From a virus: a DNA stretch of 47,281 bases. The position numbers and the translations under genes are program-made. Positions within the stretch are counted from its first letter, which is position 1. The number at the start of each line of letters is the position of its first letter. This document shows, piece after piece, positions 26,250 to 34,902 of the stretch. The notes under the pieces were generated by a model. That model worked only from the letters and a program-made list of their open reading frames with translations, ran no database searches and was not told the DNA's origin. The stretch is taken from IMG/VR virus record IMGVR_UViG_3300043775_003228, positions 1 through 47,281 of that record. The stretch is one strand, 5' to 3'.

Positions 26250-28001
26250 ATGGATGTAAGTCTCGAGTCAAAAGCATTGTCCCTATTGGAAACCTATGAA
26301 GGTGGTAATAACTACCTGATTGAGTTAAAACGAAAGTCTCAATTAAATAGAAAATTTTATCCCACAAGGAGTCAATCAGAATACATTATTAACAATCATG
26401 ATAAACAACCCAAAGTCGCTAAGAAATGGGTTATTCTTGATGCCTACTTTGCACAAAAACTTGCAGATGATAAACTATACACCGAAATACCACAAAAAGT
26501 TTGGGTAGAAAAACTATTATCTGATAAAGAAAAGGCATTTCATATTTGGGGTAAAGTATTCGAAAACGAGGAATTATATCACTTTTGGTTACCTAAAGCC
26601 GCCATCATTAAAGATAATACCGTTAAGGATGTTGTTATTGATTATTCAAAATATTCTAATCGTCCCCCTCTTGAACACCAAAAAGAAGCTATCCAAAAAT
26701 TAGTTGAGAATAAAAAGTTTATCCTTGCCGATGATATGGGTCTTGGTAAAACCACTTCAACGATTATTGCCGCATTAGAGACCGGAGCAAAGAAAATTTT
26801 AATTATTTGTCCGGCGACTCTTAAAATTAACTGGAAACGAGAGATTGAAAATTATTCTGACCGACCAATTTTTATTTCAGAAGGAAAACAATTTAGTACA
26901 GAAGATGACTTTGTTATTGTCAACTACGACATTATAAAGAATTTTCACGACCCAAAAAAGAAAGACGATTCTCTCATTTTAATGTCAAAATTTGATTTGA
27001 TTATTATTGATGAAGCACATTATATTAAAAACGCTCAAGCTCAACGAACAAAACTTATCAACGATATAACCAAGAGTGTTGATAGATTATGGTTGTTAAC
27101 CGGTACACCGATGACTTCCCGTCCAATAGATTATTTTAACTTACTTAGTTTAATTGATTCACCTGTTGCCAAGAATTGGATGGCGTATGTTATTCGTTAT
27201 TGTGCCGGTTTTCAATTTAAAGTTGGTCCAAGAAAAATTTGGAATGTCCAAGGAGCATCAAACCTTGAAGAATTACGAGATAGAACAGTTGGTCTAACAT
27301 TAAGAAGATTAAAAGAGAATGTTTTAGATTTACCTGATAAAATTATTACACCTGTTTATTTGAGATTAAAATCAAAAATGTATGAGGAAGTAATGGGTGA
27401 TTATTATAATTGGTATGAAAAAAACCCTGAAGAATCAAAATCACTAACAGTACAATTCACCAAACTAACTAAAATTAGACAAATTATTGCAGATGAGAAA
27501 ATTTCTCAAACAATTGAAATTGCTGAAAATATTATTGAACAAGATAAAAAAGTAATCATCTTTTGTAATTTTACCGATTCATTAAATAAAATTACTGAAC
27601 ACTTTGGAAAGGCATCGGTTAAACTTGATGGGTCAATGTCCAAAGTTGAGAGACAGTTTAGTGTTGACCAATTTCAAGAGAATGATAAAATAAAAGTATT
27701 TGTTGGGAATATTAAAGCAGCCGGTGTCGGAATTACTTTAACTTCCGCAGAGGCAGTAATCTTTAATGACTTATCATTCTTACCATCTGACCACGCACAA
27801 GCAGAAGACCGAGCATATAGATATGGTCAAAAAAATAATGTATTAGTTTATTACCCAATTTTTGAAAATACAATCGAGGGAATCATTTACGATATACTCC
27901 ACAATAAGAAACAAGTTATTGCAACCGTTATGGGTGATAATCAAAATACTGCCGACGCAGCTCAAGAAATTTTAAAGAGAATTAATGAAATGCGTCGTTA
28001 A
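26250..28001 (+). CDS. SNF2-family DNA helicase/translocase (UvsW-like role)
   Basis: A 583-aa superfamily 2 protein. Visible motifs: Walker A DDMGLGKTTS (161-170), CPATLKINWKREI (motif Ia), DEAH (254-257), LLTGTPMTSRP (motif III, 282 onward), and in the C-terminal lobe GNIKAAGVGITLTSA and QAEDRAYRYGQ (motif VI). The SNF2 pattern, including LADDMGLGKT and LTLRRLKENVLDLP, is closest to SMARCAL1/HARP-type annealing helicases. A role in fork remodelling or branch migration like T4 UvsW is inferred. The first 130 residues form an N-terminal domain (YPTRSQSEYII). It is the first gene of a plus-strand block that continues with the SOD fusion. Confidence 0.85.
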   Translation: MDVSLESKALSLLETYEGGNNYLIELKRKSQLNRKFYPTRSQSEYIINNHDKQPKVAKKWVILDAYFAQKLADDKLYTEIPQKVWVEKLLSDKEKAFHIWGKVFENEELYHFWLPKAAIIKDNTVKDVVIDYSKYSNRPPLEHQKEAIQKLVENKKFILADDMGLGKTTSTIIAALETGAKKILIICPATLKINWKREIENYSDRPIFISEGKQFSTEDDFVIVNYDIIKNFHDPKKKDDSLILMSKFDLIIIDEAHYIKNAQAQRTKLINDITKSVDRLWLLTGTPMTSRPIDYFNLLSLIDSPVAKNWMAYVIRYCAGFQFKVGPRKIWNVQGASNLEELRDRTVGLTLRRLKENVLDLPDKIITPVYLRLKSKMYEEVMGDYYNWYEKNPEESKSLTVQFTKLTKIRQIIADEKISQTIEIAENIIEQDKKVIIFCNFTDSLNKITEHFGKASVKLDGSMSKVERQFSVDQFQENDKIKVFVGNIKAAGVGITLTSAEAVIFNDLSFLPSDHAQAEDRAYRYGQKNNVLVYYPIFENTIEGIIYDILHNKKQVIATVMGDNQNTADAAQEILKRINEMRR

Positions 28002-28012
28002 AACAATTTTTG

Positions 28013-28021
28013 ATTATTTAT
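28013..28021 (+). promoter_or_regulatory. ATTATTTAT element upstream of the SOD fusion gene
   Basis: Two mismatches to TATATTTAT, 22 nt before ATG 28044, in the 42-nt gap after the helicase gene. Confidence 0.3.
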
Positions 28022-28043
28022 ATGTAATGGTTAATCCAAACAT

Positions 28044-29576
28044 ATGAAAAAAATAGAACAAAAAATTCAACAGTTAGAAACAACAATCCTTGAAAGTCAC
28101 GTACTTAAGGAAAAAAATCTGTTGATTACAGAAATGAAGAAAATAGGAATTGAAAAATTACCTTACTCTTATTCAGCCTTGAAACAATTCATCGACCCCG
28201 AAACGATGGAATTTCACTACAACAAACATTATAAGGGATACGTGGATAAATTAAATGATGCTCTCTCAAAGAAAAAATACGGGGATTTAGAATTAGAACA
28301 AATCATAAAAACAATTAGTCGATTTGATAAAACAATTCGTAATAATGCCGGTGGGGCTTTTAACCACGCATTATTTTGGAATATGTTGTCACCAACACCC
28401 ACAAAACTTAAAGGAGAACTTTTAAATAAAATTACCAAACAATATGGTAGTTTTCCTAACTTTAAAAAAGAATTTGAAAAAATTGCAAAAGAACGATTTG
28501 GTTCGGGTTGGGTATGGTTAGTTTTAACATCAAGAAATACTTTAAAAATTATGTCTACTCCAAATCAAGATAATCCACTAATGAATGTTATCGAAGGTGG
28601 TGGATTCCCGTTGTTAGGATTAGATTTATGGGAACACGCTTACTATCTAAAGTATAGGAATAAAAGAGATGAGTACATCTCAAACTTTTGGAAAGTTGTA
28701 AATTGGGATTTTGTTTCTAAATTATATGAAATGAAAACTGAAACAAAACTTTTAGAGTCCACAAAAATAAAACTAATATTGAGTGAGGGTAAATCAGAAA
28801 TGTGTTCATCAGATGAAAACGAATTTTATAGAAAGTTATTTAACACTAACGAAGATGTTAAATGGATTTACATGAAAGGTATCGATAAAATCATGAGAGA
28901 AGTTTTTTCTGAGAATTATGTTGAAAATCCTCCTAATAACCAAATGTCAGGTGTTTATGATTTAGAAGGAACAGGGAGGTCAATAATTAATAAATTAAAT
29001 ACAAATTATACAACATTCTGTATTTTATTAAATGATTTAAATCAAGTTATTAATAAATTAACAAAAAACGCACCAATTAATTTTAAAAATAAAAACACAG
29101 AAGAACAAAAGAAAGAAGCTTTAAGATTTATTTCCGCAATTAACCATTATAAATTTAAAATATTTAATCGAGAGAGTTCAACATTTCAAAACTTGTTAAA
29201 GGTCTTAATTGAAAAAGATGCCGCGGGTTCAAAACGTGAAGAAATAACAGCTTCAATATTGAGAAGATATTTTGGTAAAGGAGTTAAAGTTGAAATTGTC
29301 GGTGAACTTGGAAGTAAAAAAGACGCGATTAGTGGAATTGATTTAGAAATAACCAAAGATGGTGTGACCAAAACCGCTCAAGTTAAACCCTTCCGAGAGA
29401 AAAAAATGACAGATGATGGTATTTTACTCGAAGGGACTGCAAGTGTAAAGATTTATAAAACCGATTTAATGGTTTTTCAAAAAGGGAAAAATGTTTTAGT
29501 TTTTGATAAAAAACCAATAATAGTTAATGGTAATTTCCTTTTTCCATTGGACTCATTATTATATGATATACAATAA
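28044..29576 (+). CDS. Mn-type superoxide dismutase fused to a putative PD-(D/E)XK nuclease domain
   Basis: A 510-aa fusion. Residues about 35-228 are a full Fe/Mn superoxide dismutase with all four metal ligands: His58 (EFHYNKH), His108 (AFNHALFW), Asp194 and His198 (LDLWEHAYY). Gly104 at the FeSOD glutamine position and Gln175 (PNQD) point to the Mn type. A linker (229-250) contains LLE-S and LILSE-G, both fitting the T4 prohead-protease triplet. The C-terminal part has Glu399/400, Asp433 (SGIDLEI) and Gln446-x-Lys448 (AQVKPF), consistent with a PD-(D/E)XK nuclease fold. SOD function is firm; nuclease and processing are inferences. No frameshift is seen between the halves. Neighbours are helicase and gp13-like genes. 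Confidence 0.8.
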   Translation: MKKIEQKIQQLETTILESHVLKEKNLLITEMKKIGIEKLPYSYSALKQFIDPETMEFHYNKHYKGYVDKLNDALSKKKYGDLELEQIIKTISRFDKTIRNNAGGAFNHALFWNMLSPTPTKLKGELLNKITKQYGSFPNFKKEFEKIAKERFGSGWVWLVLTSRNTLKIMSTPNQDNPLMNVIEGGGFPLLGLDLWEHAYYLKYRNKRDEYISNFWKVVNWDFVSKLYEMKTETKLLESTKIKLILSEGKSEMCSSDENEFYRKLFNTNEDVKWIYMKGIDKIMREVFSENYVENPPNNQMSGVYDLEGTGRSIINKLNTNYTTFCILLNDLNQVINKLTKNAPINFKNKNTEEQKKEALRFISAINHYKFKIFNRESSTFQNLLKVLIEKDAAGSKREEITASILRRYFGKGVKVEIVGELGSKKDAISGIDLEITKDGVTKTAQVKPFREKKMTDDGILLEGTASVKIYKTDLMVFQKGKNVLVFDKKPIIVNGNFLFPLDSLLYDIQ

Positions 29577-29586
29577 CGTTTAACAA

Positions 29587-29595
29587 TATATTTAT
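29587..29595 (+). promoter_or_regulatory. TATATTTAT element upstream of the gp13-like gene
   Basis: Exact match ending only 4 nt before ATG 29600, in the 23-nt gap after the SOD fusion. Confidence 0.5.
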
Positions 29596-29599
29596 AGTT

Positions 29600-30727
29600 A
29601 TGGCAGTTATACCGGAACCAGAAAGAAGTAAAATTTATACAAGAGTCAAACATCAATTAGGTGCTCCACTTAGAAGTGTTGAACTTGAAGATGAAATGAT
29701 GGACTCATTAATGGAATTATCTATTGGAGACTACGAAGAATACGTTCTTCAGTGGTTAATAGATAGTCAATGGGTTAATTTAGTTAACCTAAACATGAAT
29801 GAGAAATCAGTTGCAAAAGCATTGATTACTCGAACAATGGATTTTGAACAACAATTTAGTTATTCATATTCAAAAATTGTAGGTCTTCAAACAGAAGGTC
29901 CATGGGTTTTGAAGAAAGATTATTTTATCTTAAGTGCAAATACTCAAACATACGAAATCCCTGCAGGTCGTGAGGTTAATGAATTATTATGGTTTAGTGA
30001 TAGACCATGGAATGCATTTGGATTAGGTGCCACTGCCGGTGGATTTGGTGCTGGTATAGGTCTTGGAGCTAATGAGGCGGGATTCGCACAAATGGGAAAT
30101 CAAGGTTCTTACTTTATGATGTCAGGTTTTGATTATCTTGTGAGAATGCAAGAGGCAAATGTCTTGAGTAGAATTTTAGGAGGTTCACTTACCTATAGAA
30201 TTACCGGATTACCTGATGGTAAGAAAAATATTCATTTATACAATACACCGGGAGGAAGATTTAATTGGAATAATATTAACGGTTATGTGGGTAAAGCGGT
30301 GTGGTATTGGTATTATGATGTATCACCTGATAATAGAGCGGATTGTTTAAAAAATAATCCCGATGTAATTAAATTACCTTCGGATGTTCCAATGGATAAT
30401 TTATCTTGGGAAGATTTAAACATACCAGGTCAACAATGGGTTAGAAGATGGTTTACCGCGTATTGTAAAGAAACGTTAGCAAGAGTTAGAGGAAAATATA
30501 GTGGTAATCTTAAAACACCTGATAGTGAATTAACTATGGACTATACATCCTTATTAACTGAATCAAAAGATGAAAAAACTAAATTAATTGAAGAATTAAC
30601 AGGTGCTGAAGGATGGTTAACAAGATTAAGACCAGAAAAAGTGATGGAACGAGAGGCATTAATTGCGGAAAACTTAAACAAACAAATGAAATTTAGAGCA
30701 ATGCCTCGACAAATATACGTAATATAA
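29600..30727 (+). CDS. 13: Neck protein gp13-like
   Basis: A 375-aa protein. The opening RSKIYTRVKHQLGAPLRSVEL followed by DEMMDSLMELSIGDYEEYV is the usual start of neck protein gp13 in T4-like phages of this type (short helices, then an Ala/Gly-rich insert and a C-terminal helical bundle with QWVRRWFTAYCKETLARVRG). gp13 joins the portal to the tail completion proteins. T4 gp13 has 309 aa; the Gly-rich insert at about 143-175 (FGLGATAGGFGAGIGLG) adds length. It is on the opposite strand from the other neck genes, which suggests a local rearrangement. It is followed by a 111-aa gene after one nt. Confidence 0.75.
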   Translation: MAVIPEPERSKIYTRVKHQLGAPLRSVELEDEMMDSLMELSIGDYEEYVLQWLIDSQWVNLVNLNMNEKSVAKALITRTMDFEQQFSYSYSKIVGLQTEGPWVLKKDYFILSANTQTYEIPAGREVNELLWFSDRPWNAFGLGATAGGFGAGIGLGANEAGFAQMGNQGSYFMMSGFDYLVRMQEANVLSRILGGSLTYRITGLPDGKKNIHLYNTPGGRFNWNNINGYVGKAVWYWYYDVSPDNRADCLKNNPDVIKLPSDVPMDNLSWEDLNIPGQQWVRRWFTAYCKETLARVRGKYSGNLKTPDSELTMDYTSLLTESKDEKTKLIEELTGAEGWLTRLRPEKVMEREALIAENLNKQMKFRAMPRQIYVI

Positions 30728-30728
30728 C

Positions 30729-31064
30729 ATGGCAATAATTAAATCAATACCATCAAGAAAAATAATAAACGGATTAATAATTGATTCTTCAGAAATTTCT
30801 GTAGTATCAGAATTGGATTATAAAACCAATGGTGAAAGTTGTATTATTGTTAGAGGAGTATCTCAATCAGTAATCACTTTAAACTCAATAACAACTGACC
30901 ATGTTGTTATAAAATCAATGACTAAAGTCACAATTAAACCTGATGTCGGAAAAATAGATGAAGATTATGATGAATTAGTTGCCGACCAATATGCATGTAT
31001 CGAATTTAGATTTGTTGGTGGTAATTGGTATATTCTATCATCCGATGGTTTAAAACAATCATAA
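30729..31064 (+). CDS. Small beta-rich protein, likely virion-associated
   Basis: A 111-aa protein that starts 1 nt after the gp13-like stop, so the two are coupled. It is rich in alternating hydrophobic residues (IIVRGVSQSVITL, HVVIKSMTKVTIK) and ends FVGGNWYILSSDGLKQS. The last motif resembles the end of small decoration or fibre-attachment domains in phage virion proteins, but I cannot name the family. No catalytic residues are visible. A role as head or neck accessory protein is suggested only by the neighbour. Confidence 0.5.
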   Translation: MAIIKSIPSRKIINGLIIDSSEISVVSELDYKTNGESCIIVRGVSQSVITLNSITTDHVVIKSMTKVTIKPDVGKIDEDYDELVADQYACIEFRFVGGNWYILSSDGLKQS

Positions 31065-31067
31065 AAA

Positions 31068-31093
31068 AAAAAGTGGTCCTAAGACCACTTTTT
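31068..31093. terminator. Bidirectional terminator between the neck unit and DNA polymerase
   Basis: An 11-bp stem (AAAAAGTGGTC at 31068-31078, GACCACTTTTT at 31083-31093) with A and T runs on both sides ends the plus-strand neck unit and the minus-strand polymerase gene. Confidence 0.9.
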
Positions 31094-33820
31094 TTATGCT
31101 ATTACCTTTAATTTTTCTTCCCAACCTTCTTCGGCTAAGTCATACATATAATCAGGAGATAACCCTCGTTTTTCCCAATATTTTAATTCTTGTTCTGTAA
31201 CATCTAGAACATCTTCTTGTAATCTGTCTTGAGACCCTTCATCCAATGGATGTCCATTTATCAACTCACATTGTGATTTTGTAAAGATACCTCTTTTTTC
31301 GGGGTCATTAACTAATAAGTTGTTTCTAACTTCATCTTGGAAAACCACCATTAAAGGTTGTAATTTCTTATTGAATGTGGTTACCGCTCTTGCAACGTTA
31401 TAGTCCCCTTTTAAATCAGGATTATCATCTAAGATATTCTTATCTAACATATAACAATTTAATTGAACTCCATCACCTTTTTTCTGAACATCACCGTGAG
31501 ATGCTCTAAGTCCATTATTCACATACATAATAACATCCCCCAAGTTAACTTTTAAGTTTTCCTGTAATGCTAATTCCATATGGGCCATTCTTGACATACT
31601 ATTACCTGCTTTTGTTTTAGTGGATAATCGTTTCTTATAATCATCTAATGATAATTTAACTCTAGCTCTTTGAGCTACCTTACTTAAAGAAATTTCTTTA
31701 TCATAAATTTTTTGTAAGTATTCATAATAATATTCAACAAACGCCTGTCCTTTCCCTTCTAACAATAACTTAATCCCTTTATCTAAAAACTCCTCAATGT
31801 ACAGTGGTAATTTTTTAGATTTAATTGAGTTACCGGTAAGTTTTATTTTACCTTTAGAATCCATAACCGCATAATTCTTACGAGCTAAGTTGATAGTTGA
31901 GGGCCAAACACCATCAGTATCAAGTGCCATCTCACCTCTCATAAAAACATCATTATACTCCGCAACATCCGCCTCAGGTCCATAATATTCTTTACCCTCT
32001 TTAACCTTCCAATTCAATCCACGACCAACATAAACTCTATCATTCGCTTCGTCCGGTGTGGAGAAGTTAACACCATCCGTATCCATTACTAACGGGGTGT
32101 ATCCTTTTGACATAAAGAACTTAATCATTTGACGAAGATATTGTCTACCGGTACAGGTAATCTGTTCTCCCATATACATATCTCCCCAAGCGTATACCTG
32201 TGGTGCCGACAATGCTCCGAACATTGAGTTAATGAAAATCTTAATCGGTAATTGTTTATTACCATATGATTCTGATTTCGCCCTGTCTGTTTCGTAAAAC
32301 TCCTCAGCCAATTGTTTGTATTTAATACGAGTATTACGGAAATAAGTCAACATACCTTTCATTGCACCTGTTACATCACAATCAGGGAATACATCGTGTA
32401 CTAACTGAATTGAGGGGTATAGGGAACTAAAATCGAGTTTTAGGACATTCTTACTATAACCAACTTTTAATAGTCTTGAAAGACCTCCTACGAAGTCAGT
32501 CTTAGATTCTTTTGCCGGTATCGCAATCCCATGTTTATAAGACCAAGCTAACATTAACATTTTCCATAATGTCGCCGTACCCATAGTTGAAACCCTTTCA
32601 TATGTTGTTGGAATCATTGCCGCCAACAAGAATGAACCTTGGTTAAACTCTTGGTCCACCTTAAGGGTTTCATCTAAGTCATCGTCAAGATACCTCTCAA
32701 CTAACTTATCTCCTGTAGTTTTTTCGTAAGTATCAGTTCTTCTCTCACAAATCCCATCAATCTTAGAATCAACACCAACTTTTTTATAATTACCATTAGT
32801 TGTGTTTAACCAAAACTCTTCTTTGTTTGCATAAAATGGACCAATATCCAAGTGGTCAATATAAACACGACTCGGAGATTCTGCATTAATATACTTGGTA
32901 ATATATTTTAAACCAGCTGCTTTAATACTTGAGTTGATAGCTTGAGCTCTACGAACCGCATGAATAATGTCAATTACATTATAACCCCAAATAGAAGTTT
33001 GAGTATAAATCTCAACCTCATTTGCCAATTTTAACATACCATCTTTACGAGTATAAGAATGGTTAGGGTTTAATGATTTACAAACTTTCTTTAAATCAAT
33101 TCCCAATATCTTACTTCTCTCAAATATCCAATGCCAGTCAAAGTTTGCTGAGTTATACCCACCAATAATAGATGGTTTAAGTTCGTTGATTACTTTGAAG
33201 AATTCAATGATTGCTCCCTTCTCTTCATTCTCATCAGTACATTCGATTACTCTGTGGTAACCTTTATTGGTTTTAATTCCAATCATGAAGATACGACCGT
33301 CCTTAGGTTCAAGTGAGGTCGTCTCCAAGTCATATACCATTCGAGTAACCTCGTTATAGTTTTCAAACCCTTTAAATAATCTCTTTTCTTTGGATACAAG
33401 GTATTGTTCCACCGGAGATAGAAGTGTTATCTTATCCTTGGATTTGTCCCCCCACGGGTCACATCCACCATCCCTAAAGAATTGGATAAGTTCTCGGTAA
33501 CCTTTCATCGATTTAACTAAAAACGTTAAACCTTTTTCGAGACGTTCGTTTCCATGAGTTTCTAATTTTTCAATTATAATCCCATACTTAGTCATCGCCT
33601 CTTTCTGAGCGGCTTTCGAATCATTATAAAATTTTAGATTTCTTAAATCACCTACCCAAGCGAACGGGGTAAAAGTGTCTTTACGGATTTCTTTCCCTTT
33701 TCCGGGAATCTCCTTAATTTTGTAGATACAGTTGTCTCGGTAATCATACTCGATGGCAACTATAAATTCTTCCGGGTCATTCCCATGTAGGAATGACTCA
33801 ATTTCTTCACTGTTAATCAT
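31094..33820 (-). CDS. 43: Family B DNA polymerase (gp43-like)
   Basis: A 908-aa replicative polymerase; T4 gp43 has 898. The 3'-5' exonuclease has Asp164 and Glu166 (YDLETT) and Asn223/Asp228 (GYNSANFD). The polymerase has motif A Asp463 with SLYPS (LKLDFSSLYPS), motif B with NSMFG (531-535, after KIFI) and motif C Asp580-Thr-Asp582 (VMDTDG). All catalytic residues are present. It replicates the phage genome with a clamp and clamp loader that are not in this window. It stands alone on its strand with a leader of about 65 nt that contains a 9-codon ORF, and it ends in a bidirectional terminator. Confidence 0.95.
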   Translation of the reverse strand: MINSEEIESFLHGNDPEEFIVAIEYDYRDNCIYKIKEIPGKGKEIRKDTFTPFAWVGDLRNLKFYNDSKAAQKEAMTKYGIIIEKLETHGNERLEKGLTFLVKSMKGYRELIQFFRDGGCDPWGDKSKDKITLLSPVEQYLVSKEKRLFKGFENYNEVTRMVYDLETTSLEPKDGRIFMIGIKTNKGYHRVIECTDENEEKGAIIEFFKVINELKPSIIGGYNSANFDWHWIFERSKILGIDLKKVCKSLNPNHSYTRKDGMLKLANEVEIYTQTSIWGYNVIDIIHAVRRAQAINSSIKAAGLKYITKYINAESPSRVYIDHLDIGPFYANKEEFWLNTTNGNYKKVGVDSKIDGICERRTDTYEKTTGDKLVERYLDDDLDETLKVDQEFNQGSFLLAAMIPTTYERVSTMGTATLWKMLMLAWSYKHGIAIPAKESKTDFVGGLSRLLKVGYSKNVLKLDFSSLYPSIQLVHDVFPDCDVTGAMKGMLTYFRNTRIKYKQLAEEFYETDRAKSESYGNKQLPIKIFINSMFGALSAPQVYAWGDMYMGEQITCTGRQYLRQMIKFFMSKGYTPLVMDTDGVNFSTPDEANDRVYVGRGLNWKVKEGKEYYGPEADVAEYNDVFMRGEMALDTDGVWPSTINLARKNYAVMDSKGKIKLTGNSIKSKKLPLYIEEFLDKGIKLLLEGKGQAFVEYYYEYLQKIYDKEISLSKVAQRARVKLSLDDYKKRLSTKTKAGNSMSRMAHMELALQENLKVNLGDVIMYVNNGLRASHGDVQKKGDGVQLNCYMLDKNILDDNPDLKGDYNVARAVTTFNKKLQPLMVVFQDEVRNNLLVNDPEKRGIFTKSQCELINGHPLDEGSQDRLQEDVLDVTEQELKYWEKRGLSPDYMYDLAEEGWEEKLKVIA

Positions 33821-33850
33821 TTGTTTTATTTAGGAGTGGTTTATTGGCAA

Positions 33851-33880
33851 TCACTTAGTTGTGAAGTTTACCTTACTCAT
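33851..33880 (-). CDS. Possible 9-codon leader ORF before DNA polymerase
   Basis: ATG 33880 begins MSKVNFTTK and stops at TGA 33851, 30 nt before the polymerase ATG. It lies 5 nt after an exact TATATTTAT element, the same spacing seen before several real genes. It could be a leader peptide controlling the polymerase or a chance ATG at the transcript start. Confidence 0.25.
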   Translation of the reverse strand: MSKVNFTTK

Positions 33881-33885
33881 CGTAA

Positions 33886-33894
33886 ATAAATATA
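33886..33894 (-). promoter_or_regulatory. TATATTTAT element upstream of DNA polymerase
   Basis: Exact match, 65 nt before the polymerase ATG 33820 and 5 nt before the small leader ORF. Confidence 0.5.
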
Positions 33895-33922
33895 ATGAAT
33901 AAAAATCGATTGTCAAATTATG

Positions 33923-33951
33923 AAAAAAAAAATCCCCCAAAAGGTGGGGGA
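33923..33951 (-). terminator. Terminator of a short minus-strand transcript
   Basis: Stem TCCCCCA (33933-33939) and TGGGGGA (33945-33951) followed on the minus strand by about ten Ts. It lies just after the small ORF 33957-34070, giving a transcript of about 180 nt from the promoter at 34113. Confidence 0.85.
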
Positions 33952-33956
33952 AGTTA

Positions 33957-34070
33957 TTAATAAATTATTTTTTTGTGTTTTGGTTTTCTGTTATAATTTT
34001 TTTTACTTTTTTGAATTAATGGTCTTGACGCCATCCATATCTCTTGCATTGTAAAGGTAGTTGTTTTCAT
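33957..34070 (-). CDS. Possible 37-aa basic peptide
   Basis: A small ORF from ATG 34070 that reads MKTTTFTMQEIWMASRP, then a Lys/Asn-rich half and a KIIY end. It is placed exactly between a host-consensus promoter (34113-34143) and a terminator (33923-33951), which supports expression of the transcript. Codons are AT-rich and cannot prove coding; the RNA could instead be non-coding. No function can be given. Confidence 0.35.
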   Translation of the reverse strand: MKTTTFTMQEIWMASRPLIQKSKKNYNRKPKHKKIIY

Positions 34071-34112
34071 GATTTGTGTAGGTGTTTATATGATTGTTTC
34101 ATTTTGACAGGA

Positions 34113-34143
34113 CAAAAGTAATACTTTAATTTGAATTACACAA
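34113..34143 (-). promoter_or_regulatory. Bacteroidota-type promoter 1
   Basis: TTG (34141-34143), 20 nt, then TACTTTTG (34113-34120) on the minus strand fits the host TTG-N17-23-TAnnTTTG form. It would start the short transcript that includes the 37-aa ORF. Confidence 0.65.
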
Positions 34144-34160
34144 GAATTTATAAAAAAAAA

Positions 34161-34169
34161 TATATTTAT
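34161..34169 (+). promoter_or_regulatory. TATATTTAT element upstream of the 190-aa gene
   Basis: Exact match ending 5 nt before ATG 34175. It is divergent from host-type promoter 1. Confidence 0.5.
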
Positions 34170-34174
34170 AAGTT

Positions 34175-34747
34175 ATGAATCAATTAATAAAAAATATACT
34201 TAGGGAATTTGTTGATAAAATAGTTTCTTTTGAGGTTGTTGGTAATTATTTAACGGAAGAAAATGGTGAAAAGTTTATCCCAACAATTAGTCAAGAAGTT
34301 AGACAACTAATCAAATCAAGATTATCTTTTATTAATCCATTTATAGGTGTTTTTGTTGATAAAAAAACTGGTGCGGAAAAAAAGATAGAATTTGAGATTA
34401 TCCCGACAAAACATTATTTGGATAGGTTATACAGAAAAGACGACCCTAAATACGCAAATAACCAAAAATTAACTAATCCGTTCCCTTTGGAAGGTCTCAA
34501 TTTTTTATACGATAATAGGGATAGATTGGCCGAAGAAATAATGACAAAAAGAATTAATGATGGTGATATTGTTGCGGTTAAAAGATATTATGATACACTT
34601 TATTCTGTTGTTGTTTCTTTAGATAGAAAGAATACAAAAAACATACCTCTATATCAACTACATTTAAAAACACAAATCAAAGGAGATAATTTTTACGGAA
34701 AACGAGGACAAAAAGAATTAAAAATTAAAAACCCCTCAAATAATTAA
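34175..34747 (+). CDS. 190-aa protein of unknown function
   Basis: Not recognised. The N-terminus MNQLIKNILRE-FVDKIV is an amphipathic helix with a hydrophobic-x-Glu triplet resembling the tags on other proteins here. The middle has FEIIPTKHYLDRLYRKDDPK with conserved-looking His, Asp and Arg, then an EEIMTKRINDGDIVAVKRYY helix-strand part; the basic C-terminus ends ELKIKNPSNN. The charge pattern would suit a nucleic-acid-acting or toxin-like protein, but no family is named. It is an isolated plus-strand gene between two short minus-strand transcription units. Confidence 0.5.
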   Translation: MNQLIKNILREFVDKIVSFEVVGNYLTEENGEKFIPTISQEVRQLIKSRLSFINPFIGVFVDKKTGAEKKIEFEIIPTKHYLDRLYRKDDPKYANNQKLTNPFPLEGLNFLYDNRDRLAEEIMTKRINDGDIVAVKRYYDTLYSVVVSLDRKNTKNIPLYQLHLKTQIKGDNFYGKRGQKELKIKNPSNN

Positions 34748-34756
34748 GGGGTTTTT
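34727..34756. terminator. Bidirectional terminator
   Basis: Stem AAAAACCCCT (34727-34736) pairs with AGGGGTTTTT (34747-34756). It ends the 190-aa plus-strand gene and, on the minus strand, the short transcript from promoter 2. Confidence 0.85.
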
Positions 34757-34902
34757 TATTTAGTACACTAACCTTTCGTGTTGTACTTTCGATTTACGCT
34801 TGGTAGGATAATCCAAGTAATCCACTTAATCACCATCGTTAGATGTACTCGCTGTATTTAAAATACCCACTCGTTTTCAATTAAGATTTTTTAATTCTTT
34901 GA
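34757..34902 (-). ncRNA. Short minus-strand transcript, coding status unclear
   Basis: Between host-type promoter 2 and the terminator at 34727-34756 lies a region of about 150 nt. It holds only tiny ORFs: ATG 34836 (22 codons) and GTG 34825 to stop 34760 (21 codons, reading VDYLDYPTKRKSKVQHERL). It is either a very small gene or a non-coding RNA. Its design, promoter plus short body plus strong terminator, mirrors 33923-34143. Confidence 0.4.

Noticed and set aside
26182-26367. 61-aa minus-strand ORF overlapping the helicase start
   Set aside because: It is antisense to the helicase 5' end and overlaps the divergent control region; no supporting features.
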